Below are positions 43,965 through 53,235 of a DNA stretch of 64,000 nt, piece by piece (position 1 is the stretch's first letter; each line of letters starts with the position of its first letter). Origin of the DNA: Affinundibacterium baiyunense (GTDB taxonomy: Bacteria > Pseudomonadota > Gammaproteobacteria > Burkholderiales > Burkholderiaceae_D). Location: positions 1 to 64,000 of the forward strand of contig NZ_JAGSPM010000003.1 in the NCBI RefSeq assembly GCF_018139645.1, read 5' to 3'. Made by a program: the position numbers and the translations under genes. The notes under the pieces are model-generated. The model ran no database searches, had not been told where the DNA came from, and saw only the letters and a program-made list of their open reading frames with translations.

Positions 43965-44825
43965 ATGAACACAATACAACTTCAATTCAATTGGTATTTA
44001 TCTACGAGGGCACTGTGTTTACGCCAACTGCAAATAGTCATCGCGGTGATCTCGTTTTTGTTCGCTCCGTTTGCTCTCGCAGACGAACTCATCACACTCA
44101 AGACTCGACCGAATGCCTCCCAATCTCTACTACTTTGGGAACCTCATGCTTCCAATCCAGAAACGGTCATCCTCTTGATTCCCGGTGGTTCAGGAAACTT
44201 AGGGCTGAGCCTAAAAGATGGACAAGCAAAAGCCGAAAGACCGCATCTATTTTTAGGACAGCGGGAAGTTCTCTTACAAAAAAAGATGGCAGTGATGGTG
44301 ATGAACGCTCCCTCTGACCAAGAAGACTTAACGCAGGAAATCCGCATGTCATCTAATCACGTGGCTGACATGCAAATAGCCGTAAAGGAAATTCAACGTC
44401 GTTTTCCAAAATCACGCCTGGTGATTGTGGCGCATAGCCGAGGTACTATTTCTGCCGCTTATCTGGCACAGAGTTTAGGTAACCAAGTCAGCGGCTTGGT
44501 ACTTCTCTCCGGCTTATATCAAGCCTACCTCCCCGGACCCAATATGCCATCAAGTGGCCCGGGCTTATCGAAGTTAGATTTGTCAGCGCTGAAAATGCCG
44601 ATGCTGCTGGTCCATAACGCGAAAGACGCTTGTCCAGTGTCACCTGTATCCGACTTCTCGCCCATAGCTATGCCTAAAATTTTAGTAAGTGGCATAGAAA
44701 TCACCGACAAAGTTCATCCATGTGGACCTGGTTCCAACCACTGGTTCGCGGGTAAGGAAAACGCCGTTTGGCAAGAAATCATCAATTGGATTTCTGGAAA
44801 TCCTTGGAAAACCAGTTTGCCTTGA
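43965..44825 (+). CDS. Exported alpha/beta hydrolase
   Basis: A 286-residue protein with an N-terminal export signal or anchor (LQIVIAVISFLFAPFALA). The alpha/beta hydrolase core has VILLIPGGSGNLGLS (oxyanion loop), a nucleophile elbow LVIVAHSRGTISAAYLA (Ser in HSRG), PMLLVHNAKDACPV (acid Asp) and a final PGSNHWFAG (His). All triad residues are present. Substrate is unknown. No Shine-Dalgarno motif is visible. It follows DUF1579 by 57 bp and could be the last gene of that operon. Confidence 0.8.
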   Translation: MNTIQLQFNWYLSTRALCLRQLQIVIAVISFLFAPFALADELITLKTRPNASQSLLLWEPHASNPETVILLIPGGSGNLGLSLKDGQAKAERPHLFLGQREVLLQKKMAVMVMNAPSDQEDLTQEIRMSSNHVADMQIAVKEIQRRFPKSRLVIVAHSRGTISAAYLAQSLGNQVSGLVLLSGLYQAYLPGPNMPSSGPGLSKLDLSALKMPMLLVHNAKDACPVSPVSDFSPIAMPKILVSGIEITDKVHPCGPGSNHWFAGKENAVWQEIINWISGNPWKTSLP

Positions 44826-44964
44826 TTAGAGCTGGCAACGATGTTGGGGAGGTCTTTCTGCGTGACTCAAAGCCCCCCCCCTTTTTACTACCAACTATAA
44901 GACTATAAAATAGTTTCAATCTTGCACGACAATTCGCTCGTAACAGAACCCTCCTTTAACACTG

Positions 44965-45864
44965 TCACAGTGCACACTCGGATTTACTCTGCTTCAATTC
45001 ACGTTCTAAAAATTGTTCGATAAGATCAAAATGTTTAAGTGACGCACTATGATTGCCATCAATGGCAATGTGCTGCACTGGATAGGCAAAGTGTTTGGCT
45101 TTGAGGCGCTGTGCGATCTTGTCAGACATTTCTGTCGACGGCCACATTTCATCTTTTTTAGCAGATAAGAGCATCACCGGACCGTTGATGTTTTCTACTG
45201 CGATCGACGCCTTATCCATTGCGAGCTGATCTTCCATCATGATAGAGAATGCCGCACGCAGATCGCGACGCATCAAAGCTGGATAGGTCGCTTCAGTCAC
45301 AGGCACAAACGGAAGCAGCTTGCCATGATGACTCCACCCAGGTGTATCCATAGTCATCGTCAACGCTGGAAATACCGAGCTACCAGCGACAATGCCGATC
45401 ACCGCATCATATTCTTTATATAGACTTGCAAGGAGCAAAGCAAGTTCGCCACCACGAGAACCACCCATAACGATAATACACTCCGCGTTGATGTCTGGTG
45501 CCTGAGCCGCTTGCATAATCGCGGCATGAATTCCCTCGATGGCAATACGATCTAGTTTAGCGGGGCTTTCTTTGGTACCAAAATATCCTAAAGCCAATAC
45601 AGCGTAACCTCGCTCTAAAAAACGATCACGTTGTGCCTTCCAAAATTGACTCGCCCAAGGATTGCCGCCCTCAGATCCACCTAGACCAACAATCAAGGGC
45701 TGCTTTTTGTTCGTGCCTGTAAACAACTGTTGGCTAACTTGTCCATGTCGTTCTGGAAACACGACCTGCTGTTCTTGCGCCATGATCAAATTTTGCGCGC
45801 TTACAAAGAACAACATAAGGATTAACTTAGTGGTCAACTTAAGCTGGATGATTACTTGTTTCAT
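44965..45864 (-). CDS. Exported BAAT/acyl-CoA thioester hydrolase C-terminal-like hydrolase
   Basis: A 299-residue protein with an export signal (KLILMLFFVSAQNLIMA). The dienelactone-hydrolase-like core contains LIVGLGGSEGGNPWASQFW, the elbow CIIVMGGSRGGELALLLASLY, VMLLSAKKDEMWPS (acid residue) and IDGNHSASLKHF (His). These are the BAAT C-terminal (PF08840) hallmarks. The start codon overlaps the stop of the XRE-2TM gene as ATGA, so its translation is coupled to that regulator. Confidence 0.85.
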   Translation of the reverse strand: MKQVIIQLKLTTKLILMLFFVSAQNLIMAQEQQVVFPERHGQVSQQLFTGTNKKQPLIVGLGGSEGGNPWASQFWKAQRDRFLERGYAVLALGYFGTKESPAKLDRIAIEGIHAAIMQAAQAPDINAECIIVMGGSRGGELALLLASLYKEYDAVIGIVAGSSVFPALTMTMDTPGWSHHGKLLPFVPVTEATYPALMRRDLRAAFSIMMEDQLAMDKASIAVENINGPVMLLSAKKDEMWPSTEMSDKIAQRLKAKHFAYPVQHIAIDGNHSASLKHFDLIEQFLERELKQSKSECAL

Positions 45865-46328
45865 TTTTTATCTCTTCCCATACGTTTATCTAACTGTCGC
45901 TTTTCCCAACTTGCCCCAAAAAATGCCTTGGTATCAAATAAGTCGATTGCCTGGTAGGCCAGCCAAAAGCCCCAACCAACAGCCAAACCTAAGCCATTAC
46001 GAATTTCACCGTTATGAACATAAGAGGCAAAGCAAATCAAAGGGACAATAATCAAGTAAGCAATTAATTCGACAATAAAGTGGCGAATTTTTCGAATATT
46101 CTCCAACTCTTGCTTTTCTTCTTCGGTCAATTGAGTTTCGTCTAAGACTTCGGTTAGCCCTAATTCCTTGAGTGGTACCTCAAACACCGCTGCTAAGCAT
46201 TTTGCCGTCTCTGCTGTTGCTGGCTGCCCCTTTTCAATTCGCTGAATGGTACGTTGACTAACACCACTAAAATCAGCCAACTGTGCTTGGGTCCAACCTC
46301 TTTCAATCCGTAGATTTTTTATCGACAT
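45861..46328 (-). CDS. XRE-family transcriptional regulator with C-terminal 2TM domain
   Basis: A 155-residue membrane-tethered regulator. The ATG at 46328 follows AAGGA; the open frame extends upstream but without family similarity. Residues 1-58 are a helix-turn-helix of the Cro/CI type (RIERGWTQAQLADFSGVSQRTIQRIEKGQ). Residues 78-150 are a 2TM domain (RHFIVELIAYLIIVPLICFA, and a second helix LGLAVGWGFWLAYQAI, then DLFDTKAFFGASWEKRQ). Such proteins may sense membrane state and regulate linked genes. It is coupled by ATGA overlap to the hydrolase downstream. Confidence 0.9.
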   Translation of the reverse strand: MSIKNLRIERGWTQAQLADFSGVSQRTIQRIEKGQPATAETAKCLAAVFEVPLKELGLTEVLDETQLTEEEKQELENIRKIRHFIVELIAYLIIVPLICFASYVHNGEIRNGLGLAVGWGFWLAYQAIDLFDTKAFFGASWEKRQLDKRMGRDKK

Positions 46329-47021
46329 AGTCCTTCCCTGCATAATCAAACGAAGCCCTAGTTTAGGAGAAGAAGAACAATTTAGAAACAAATCTAGGCG
46401 ACAACGAGACGCCATCAACACGCCACAAGCTGACAAAGGTGCGGTACTCGATACTTTTTTTACGCAAGCCGAATTTAAGTAGCATCATCTCCATAGTTTT
46501 ATTTTTTCAGAAATGACATTGTTTAGAAGAATAAAACCTTTTTCCGCACACATTCCATGTCCTCCTTCAGAAAGAACACTTAGAAAAATACGTATTAACC
46601 CTATAATTTCTCGTGATTTTTTGGCGGTGGTCAGTTCAATACCTAGTCAGCTTGCCTGAGCAATCCGATGATTTCCTCCAGCCAGAAATGCTGTCGATAT
46701 GGCAAAATGATGACTATCCAAGATAATCAACACGGCAGTTAAACTCAACTACCCAACACTCCAGCAACTGAGTTGATACCAAGCTGATCCTGAGTTAATC
46801 CTCAGTTTTTCATTAATTTTTATTATTACCCCATCAAAAAAACAGAACGCACGACGCGCGCTCTAACCCACCTTTACTTCACTCATGCCCTCGATAGCTT
46901 CTTTCGTCAGATCTGGATTTTCTCGCTCGGTATTGTCAAGGACACTTCGGTCTACGCCATCCGCCTTATTTTTACGAAAAAGTCAGATCGGCCATTCAAC
47001 CTTAACGAGGAGTAAATATCT
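46329..47021. other. Long intergenic region upstream of the LytS-like kinase gene
   Basis: Nearly 700 bp without a credible gene between divergent regulators. A weak stem CTGAG/CTCAG followed by T5 lies at 46790-46810. Otherwise AT-rich with no recognisable repeat. Confidence 0.5.
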
Positions 47022-48008
47022 ATGAACGCCCAAATTCCAGTAGAAAGCAAACGTGAGCGCTTATTTCATCTAGGTTATTTATTGTTCGGTATTAACTTAC
47101 CAGAGCATGACCAAGCAAACGCATCAAAGGCTTCCAATTCAGCGAGCATGTTGAAGAGAAGTCTGCTACGCATATTCTTGGCCTTGATGTTCGCACTGGC
47201 TTGCGTTTATGTGATTTCAAGTTTTGGAGACTTTGTTAGCGGTTTTATTGCAGGCTGGAACTCCGCTGGCAATGCGGACGATTTGAAATTCGAAACATGG
47301 CGCATGTCGCAGCAATTATTGCTGAGCTTACTCGCAGTCATGTGGTTCTTAACGCATAACTTCTTATTGAAACGTGCAATCGCACAGACCATCGCTCGTC
47401 ATGATGCAGAGCGTGAACGCGCCAATCAATTAGAAATCAGCAGCACACTGAAATTACTAAAAGCGCAAATTGAGCCGCACTTCTTGTTCAACACTTTAGG
47501 TCTGGTGCAACACTTAGCAGAACCCACCGCACCGCAAGCCGCGGCGTTGACCGCAGATTTGATTCAATTTCTGCGCGCCACACTTGAGAGTTTAAGGTCA
47601 GATACGATCTCCCTGGAGGATGATTGCAAAACTTGCGATGCCTATCTCAAAATCATGCAAACCCGCTTACCGCGCCGTTTGAGTTATGAAATCCGTTACG
47701 AGCCGCAACTACAGCAATTCCGATTGCCGTCGGCCTTGCTACTCACTTTAGTCGAGAACGCAATCAAACATGGAATAGAACCCGCTGTTAATGGTGGCCA
47801 TATCAGCATCGTCGCACATCAAATCGATCAGCAAATTCATATTACCGTGATCGATACCGGACTTGGCTTTGGTGAAGAAATCGGACATGGCCTAGGTCTT
47901 GACCATATCCGCAATCGATTAACACTTAGCTATGGCGAAAAGGCAAAGCTAGTACTAGAAGAAAATGAACCACGTGGCGTAATTGCTCGCTTAGTATTAC
48001 CTGCATGA
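47022..48008 (+). CDS. LytS/AlgZ-type sensor histidine kinase
   Basis: A 328-residue membrane histidine kinase of the His_kinase (PF06580) class. Two membrane helices lie at about 48-68 and 98-112. The phospho-acceptor region reads LKAQIEPHFLFNTLGLVQHL (His about 153). The ATPase domain has TLVENAIKHGIEPA (N box) and DTGLGFGEEIGHGLGLDHIRNRL (G boxes). GAGGAG supports the start. It forms an operon with the LytTR response regulator 34 bp downstream. The signal is unknown. Confidence 0.93.
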   Translation: MNAQIPVESKRERLFHLGYLLFGINLPEHDQANASKASNSASMLKRSLLRIFLALMFALACVYVISSFGDFVSGFIAGWNSAGNADDLKFETWRMSQQLLLSLLAVMWFLTHNFLLKRAIAQTIARHDAERERANQLEISSTLKLLKAQIEPHFLFNTLGLVQHLAEPTAPQAAALTADLIQFLRATLESLRSDTISLEDDCKTCDAYLKIMQTRLPRRLSYEIRYEPQLQQFRLPSALLLTLVENAIKHGIEPAVNGGHISIVAHQIDQQIHITVIDTGLGFGEEIGHGLGLDHIRNRLTLSYGEKAKLVLEENEPRGVIARLVLPA

Positions 48009-48042
48009 TATTAGCTACATCAATTCACACTATTCAACGACT

Positions 48043-48864
48043 ATGACATCCATGAACGATTTAACCCAACCCGCGTTTACAGTGCTAATTGCCGAAGACG
48101 AAGATATGATGCGCGAACGTCTTATCTCACAATTGAAACAGTGCTACCCACAAGCACAAATTGTCGCGGTCGCAGAGAACGGCAATGATGCTTGGGACTT
48201 ATGGCTAGAGCACGAACCTGATGTAGTGTTCCTCGATATTCAAATGCCGGGATTAAGCGGACTCGCCGTCGCAGAGAGGATTCGTGCACGCTCACATATC
48301 GTCTTTGTCACTGCTTATGATCAACATGCCTTGCAAGCATTTGAACACGCGGCGCTCGATTATCTACTCAAACCAGTCACGCTGGAACGCTTAGAACAAA
48401 CCATCAAACGACTAATTGAACGAATTCAAAATACCAGCAAATCGGCATCACAAACAGCAGAAAATAGCGTATCTAAGTCACACGCAGAAGCACTAAATAG
48501 CATTGCTAATGCGAACCAAACAAGTGAAAAAAAGACCAAACCAAAATGGCTCAGAGCCAGTGTTGGCAAACAAATTCGCTTAATTCATCTAAATGATATT
48601 TTATTCTTGCAATCAGATACCAAATACACACGCGTCGTAACCAAAGATGGCGAAGCCTATATTCGTACCGCACTCAAAGACTTAATCGAGATGCTTGATC
48701 CAGAAATTTTTTGGCAAATTCATCGCGGCACCGTGGTAAATGCTCACGCAATCGAATCAGCAGAACGCATCGATAGTGAACGCTTAGAAGTAATTCTTAG
48801 AAATTGCGCTGAGCGTTTAACCGTGAGCAGAAGTTTTGGCTATCTATTCAGAGAATCCAATTAA
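48043..48864 (+). CDS. LytTR-family response regulator
   Basis: A 273-residue regulator. The receiver domain (12-130) has acidic residues IAEDED, phospho-acceptor VVFLDIQMPG (Asp 65), Thr in VFVTAYDQ and Lys in YLLKPV. A Ser/Asn-rich linker (about 135-165) precedes a LytTR DNA-binding domain (170-268) with IRLIHLNDILFLQSDTKYTRVVT and EIFWQIHRGTVVNAHAIES. A second in-frame ATG three codons in is equally possible. Partner of the upstream kinase. No likely target gene is adjacent except the HD protein downstream. Confidence 0.93.
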   Translation: MTSMNDLTQPAFTVLIAEDEDMMRERLISQLKQCYPQAQIVAVAENGNDAWDLWLEHEPDVVFLDIQMPGLSGLAVAERIRARSHIVFVTAYDQHALQAFEHAALDYLLKPVTLERLEQTIKRLIERIQNTSKSASQTAENSVSKSHAEALNSIANANQTSEKKTKPKWLRASVGKQIRLIHLNDILFLQSDTKYTRVVTKDGEAYIRTALKDLIEMLDPEIFWQIHRGTVVNAHAIESAERIDSERLEVILRNCAERLTVSRSFGYLFRESN

Positions 48865-48963
48865 CTTCCACATTAATATGCAAATTGGTGAACAAATTAA
48901 AAATCAACTAAGCTAGGCACCAGCAACACTTGCTCTCGACTTCAATTCTACTGACACCATTTT

Positions 48964-49554
48964 ATGCAAGAACTAAACCATCAAATTCACTTCATTCTAG
49001 AACTCGATAAACTCAAAGCGGTTTATCGTAAAGCATTGATCCGTGCGGATAAAAATCGCTATGAAAATAGTGCAGAACATAGTTGGCATATTGCACTAAC
49101 TGCGCATGTCTTAGCGCCGTATGCAAATGCGGCCGTCGATATCCATCGTGTATGCTTAATGTTGCTGATTCACGATATTGTAGAGATCGATGCAGGAGAT
49201 ACTTTTGCGTTTGATCATCACACGATCTTGGGCGAGCAAGCAGAAAAAGAAGCCGCAGCGGCCGAGCGTATTTTTGGATTGTTACCCTCACCGCAGCGAG
49301 AGACCATGATCGCCCTATGGCACGAATTCGAGCAAGCAGAAACTGCTGATGCGCAATTTGCCAAAGCAATGGATCGCATACTGCCACTCATCCAAAATAT
49401 GCAAAATGAAGGCGGCAGTTGGGTACAGAATAAAGTATTCAAACACCAAGTAATAAAACGTAATCAATACCTAGAGACAGCTGCGCCAAAATTATGGCGT
49501 TACGTGCTGGAGCAAATTGATATCGCTGAAGATCGAGGTTGGTTGGTTAGTTAG
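48964..49554 (+). CDS. HD-domain phosphohydrolase (YfbR/HD_3-like)
   Basis: A 196-residue metal-dependent phosphohydrolase. Ligand motifs are ENSAEHSWHIALTAHVLA (His), LLIHDIVEIDAGDTFAFD (His-Asp) and the later FAKAMDRILPLIQNM (Asp), matching the HD_3 family that includes 5'-nucleotidases such as YfbR. The likely role is dephosphorylation of nucleoside monophosphates, though specificity is not determined. It follows the LytTR regulator by 99 bp. No Shine-Dalgarno motif is obvious. Confidence 0.88.
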   Translation: MQELNHQIHFILELDKLKAVYRKALIRADKNRYENSAEHSWHIALTAHVLAPYANAAVDIHRVCLMLLIHDIVEIDAGDTFAFDHHTILGEQAEKEAAAAERIFGLLPSPQRETMIALWHEFEQAETADAQFAKAMDRILPLIQNMQNEGGSWVQNKVFKHQVIKRNQYLETAAPKLWRYVLEQIDIAEDRGWLVS

Positions 49555-49595
49555 TTAGCATTTAAATTACAGCCTACTTTTTTAAAAATTTTCGA

Positions 49596-49622
49596 AAACC
49601 TAGCTGATCAATTGCTAGGTTT
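49596..49622 (+). terminator. Stem-loop after the HD phosphohydrolase gene
   Basis: AAACCTAGC (49596-49604) and GCTAGGTTT (49614-49622) form a 9-bp stem about 40 bp after the stop codon. The following TTCTCG is only weakly T-rich. Confidence 0.5.
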
Positions 49623-49891
49623 CTCGTAGCCATCCACACGCATATCAAAATGAAAATCAATCTAACTAGCAATGTGCATAATATTGGCATGATGCATCTT
49701 TCAATGCGTATGTAATCCACAACCAACAAATTGCCAAGATAGGAACATTATTTGACCCAAATGACCGCTTGAATTACTCTGAGCGCCGAATTCCTTGAGC
49801 GATTAAATTAATTCCTCAAAAGAAGAACTACTAAAAAGCGATCCCGACACAAACCATTAGCAATCAGAAACTAGAAATTAGCGCCGTTAAC
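49623..49891. other. Intergenic region before the solute-binding protein gene
   Basis: About 270 bp of AT-rich sequence beyond the stem-loop, with no gene and no element I can name. Confidence 0.45.
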
Positions 49892-50644
49892 ATGATAAAA
49901 ATAAAGCACTTGAACGGTAAATTTTCTTGGATGTGTTCCTTGATTCTGTTGGCGTTTTGCAGCTCAAGCAGCGCACAAACTAACTCACCTACGATTTATC
50001 TCACCACCGAATATCTATATCCGCTCAATATCGTAGACCAAGGTGGTAGCCATATCTACGGGCAGTCGGCAGATAAGCTTCATGAATTATTTAAGCGTAG
50101 CCAGTTGCCGTACCAGATGAATATCATGAGCTGGAGCCGCGCATTTAAGCTAGCGCGTCGCAACCCAAATACCTGTGTTTTTTCAACCGCACGGACCACA
50201 GAAAGAGAATCTTGGTTTAATTGGATAGGACCAATTTCGTCTGGAAACTGGGCAGTTTTTGGCAGCCCCGACAAGCTCGGTAAAATCACTCGACTAGAAG
50301 AGATTAAACACGCGAGCATCGGTACCGAAGAAGGCAATGTATCTGTTTCGTATTTATCGCAAAGAGGCTTCAATATCGTAACCTCAATAGAATCAGCGAC
50401 CACCTTTAAAAACGTTGCATTGGGACGAATTGATTACGCCACCGCTGGCGATACCCACGGTAAAAAAATCATCGCTGAAAACAAGCTTGAAGACAAAGTC
50501 GTTTTTCTATTCAATTATCAAAGTTCAGATTACTACCTTGCCTGTCATCCCAAGATGCGCGCAGAAACCATCGCCCTCTTAAACGCCAAATTGCGTGAAA
50601 TGAAGACGGATGGCACGTATAAAAATATCGATCTCAAATACTAG
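49892..50644 (+). CDS. Periplasmic solute-binding protein, family 3-like, orphan
   Basis: A 250-residue exported protein (signal FSWMCSLILLAFCSSSSAQ) of the SBP_bac_3 (amino-acid ABC binding protein) fold. Visible features are IYLTTEYLYPLNIVDQGGSHIYGQSADKLHELFKRS, CVFSTARTTERESWFNWIGP, and the hinge and C-terminal region IDYATAGDTHGKKII. No permease or ATPase gene accompanies it. Such orphan proteins are common in Betaproteobacteria and may serve other sensory or transport partners. The ligand is unknown. Confidence 0.85.
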   Translation: MIKIKHLNGKFSWMCSLILLAFCSSSSAQTNSPTIYLTTEYLYPLNIVDQGGSHIYGQSADKLHELFKRSQLPYQMNIMSWSRAFKLARRNPNTCVFSTARTTERESWFNWIGPISSGNWAVFGSPDKLGKITRLEEIKHASIGTEEGNVSVSYLSQRGFNIVTSIESATTFKNVALGRIDYATAGDTHGKKIIAENKLEDKVVFLFNYQSSDYYLACHPKMRAETIALLNAKLREMKTDGTYKNIDLKY

Positions 50645-50696
50645 TCACCACGATGCTTTTCCAAGCAGCACAACTCAAATCTTTTTGCGCATAATA

Positions 50697-50725
50697 AAAG
50701 AGCGATCAATGATTGATCGCTCTTT
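50697..50725. terminator. Bidirectional terminator between converging genes
   Basis: AAAGAGCGATCAA (50697-50709) and TTGATCGCTCTTT (50713-50725) are perfect arms with a 3-nt loop, flanked by A/T runs. It serves the solute-binding protein gene and the converging AbgT gene. Confidence 0.93.
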
Positions 50726-50751
50726 AACATTTTTCGATTTAAGAAACTAGC

Positions 50752-52332
50752 TTAGCTTATAGCTGGAAATTCATAGCTAGCACCGATTCCTAACGGTATA
50801 CCAAGCATCCAAAAGCACATTAAGAACGCAGTCCACAACGCCAACAAAGTTACCGAGAATGGCAACATCAGGGCAATCAAAGTACCAATGCCAGTTGATT
50901 TTACGTACTTCTGACAGAACACCACAATCAACGGAAAATACGGCATCAAGGGTGTGATGATGTTGGTCGATGAATCACCGACACGATAAGCAGCTTGGGT
51001 TAAGTCTGGTGATACTCCCAACTCCATTAGCATAGGTACCATCACCGCACCAATCAATGCCCACTTAGCAGAAGCCGAGCCGACTAACAAATTGACTAAG
51101 CTAGTCAAAATAACGATACCAACCAGCGTAACGCCCATCGGTAGAGCAAGTTCTTTTAACGCTCCCGCACCTTTGATTGCAAGCAGCGCGCCAAGATTAG
51201 ATTGGCCAAATGCATAAATGAATTGTGCGCAGAAAAATGCCATCACGATGTAGTAACCCATCCCACTCATGGCTTTGCTCATGCCTTGAATCACATCGCG
51301 GTGATTCTTTACAGTTCCAGCAGCATAGCCGTACACCACGCCTGGGATCAAGAATAAAACCAGAATCAAAGACACAATCGACTGCATTAAAGGTGCTGAA
51401 GAATGGGTCAAGCTTGCATCAGTTCCACGCCACGCCGAGCTCGCTGGTAGCGCGGAAATAAACAACAAGCCAATACTCAACAACATCGCTAGCACCGCAA
51501 AACGCAAACCGCGTCGCTCCGCTGGTGTCAATGGATCTAACTTGGGCAGGTTAGCTGGATCACCATCAATCGCAGTATTTTTTAAACGCGGCTCAATCAC
51601 TTTATCTGTCAAAAACCAACCGATAAACACAATCAAAATCGCTGATGCGGAAGTGAAATAATAATTATTGAGTGGATTAATAATTAAATCAGCCGCAGCC
51701 GGATTTGAAGAAAGACGCGCAGAGGCCTGGGTTAATCCTGCGAGCAAAGGATCTAAGCTACTTGGAATAAACAAAGAAGCAGAAAACCCACCCGATACGC
51801 CCGCAAAAGCAGCCGCGATACCAGCTAAGGGATGTCGCCCAGCCGCATAGAAAATCACTGCACCTAAAGGAATCACCAAAACATAACCGGCATCAACCGC
51901 CACGTGGCTCAAAATACCTACGGCAACTAATACAGGCGTCAAGAGCATCTTGGGGGTAACCGCTAAAATCGAACGCAAACCTGCGTTAATAAAACCCGTA
52001 TGCTCTGCTACACCTAGCCCCAGCATGGCGACCAAAACCACACCTAGCGGCGGAAAACTGACAAAGGTATTGACTAACTTTGCCATGAACGTCGTGAACG
52101 CTGCGCCATCTAATAAATTGTTAATTTGAATCGGTTTACCATTGCGCGGATCAATTTCATTGAAGCTAATCCCCGACATCGCCCAAGAAATAATCCAAAC
52201 TGCCAACATAAACAAGGCGAATAAAATTGCCGGATCGGGTAATTTGTTACCGACGCGCTCGATCGTATTCAAGCTACGATTGAGCCAGCCCTGAGGTGCT
52301 GGTGCGCTAGTAGTTGCATTGACTTCAGCCAT
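50752..52332 (-). CDS. AbgT family transporter
   Basis: A 526-residue inner-membrane protein with about 11-12 helices, similar to AbgT (p-aminobenzoyl-glutamate transporter) and MtrF. Motifs include LNTIERVGNKLPDPAILFALF at the N-terminus, SFPPLGVVLVAMLGLGVAEHTGFI, the re-entrant GVSGGFSASLFIPSSLDPLL and SSTNIITPLMPYFPLIVVFCQKY. Family members import p-aminobenzoyl-glutamate or export sulfonamides. AAAGGAAAA supports the start. A RibD C-terminal/DHFR-like gene lies divergently upstream; both touch folate chemistry, but a link is speculative. Confidence 0.93.
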   Translation of the reverse strand: MAEVNATTSAPAPQGWLNRSLNTIERVGNKLPDPAILFALFMLAVWIISWAMSGISFNEIDPRNGKPIQINNLLDGAAFTTFMAKLVNTFVSFPPLGVVLVAMLGLGVAEHTGFINAGLRSILAVTPKMLLTPVLVAVGILSHVAVDAGYVLVIPLGAVIFYAAGRHPLAGIAAAFAGVSGGFSASLFIPSSLDPLLAGLTQASARLSSNPAAADLIINPLNNYYFTSASAILIVFIGWFLTDKVIEPRLKNTAIDGDPANLPKLDPLTPAERRGLRFAVLAMLLSIGLLFISALPASSAWRGTDASLTHSSAPLMQSIVSLILVLFLIPGVVYGYAAGTVKNHRDVIQGMSKAMSGMGYYIVMAFFCAQFIYAFGQSNLGALLAIKGAGALKELALPMGVTLVGIVILTSLVNLLVGSASAKWALIGAVMVPMLMELGVSPDLTQAAYRVGDSSTNIITPLMPYFPLIVVFCQKYVKSTGIGTLIALMLPFSVTLLALWTAFLMCFWMLGIPLGIGASYEFPAIS

Positions 52333-52631
52333 AATTTTCCTTTATCAAAAAGCTTCTGATTATTTGATCAATTGAAATAAATCATGAATATTCTGCGGTA
52401 GCAGATGCAATACACAATGTGCTGCGATTTTCAGGTTCGCGGTAATAATTTAACAGATTTCTCTGATAAGATTTTTTGCAGCGCATTTCACTCAATGTGC
52501 AAAGAAAGGCGAATAAGCATTAATTAAATTTGCTAGTCCATGAATCAATTCAAGCTTGATTTCAAGCACTGGTTCTGGCAGCGGTGCGCACATCAACTTA
52601 GAAGCACTTCAAAAATAATTCGGTAGAACCC

Positions 52632-53234
52632 ATGAGAAAAATAATTGCACTAGAATTTATCACCCTCGATGGGGTGATCCAAGCTGGCGGAGGCCCTACC
52701 GAAGATACGAGTGGCGGCTTTGTCTATGGAGGCTGGCAAGTACCGCACTCTGATCCTGTATTAGGTAAAGTCATGCGTGAACAAATGCGCGAACCGTTCG
52801 AACTCTTACTTGGGCGTAAGACATTTGATATTTGGGCGCAGTATTGGCCCGAGCACAATGACTTTTGGCCAGCAGTCAACAAGGTCACTAAATACGTGGC
52901 ATCAAATACGCTGACTGAACATGATTGGCAACCTAGCGTGTTTTTGAATGGCGATATCGTCGAAAAAATTCAAAGACTCAAACAAGAAATCGGCCCGAAT
53001 CTCCATTTGTACGGAAGCGCCAATTTGATGCAAACCTTAATGAAACACGATTTAGTCGATGAGCTATGGCTGAAAATTTATCCGATTACCTTAGGTAGTG
53101 GAAAACGCCTTTTTACCGAAGGCACCATCCCAGCGGCATTTAAGCTAAACGCCTGCCAAGTGACTTCAACTGGCGTGATTGTTGCGAACTACGCGCGTGC
53201 AGGAGAGGTTCAGACCGGAAGTTATCCCGACTAA
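52632..53234 (+). CDS. Dihydrofolate reductase family protein (RibD C-terminal domain)
   Basis: A 200-residue soluble protein of the RibD_C/YyaP type. It begins [19 protein letters not shown], has [68 protein letters not shown], all standard for this family of NADPH-binding reductases. The true substrate is rarely dihydrofolate and is unknown here. It converges with the LysR gene with only 1 bp between stop codons and no terminator visible. Confidence 0.9.
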   Translation: MRKIIALEFITLDGVIQAGGGPTEDTSGGFVYGGWQVPHSDPVLGKVMREQMREPFELLLGRKTFDIWAQYWPEHNDFWPAVNKVTKYVASNTLTEHDWQPSVFLNGDIVEKIQRLKQEIGPNLHLYGSANLMQTLMKHDLVDELWLKIYPITLGSGKRLFTEGTIPAAFKLNACQVTSTGVIVANYARAGEVQTGSYPD

Positions 53235-53235
53235 A

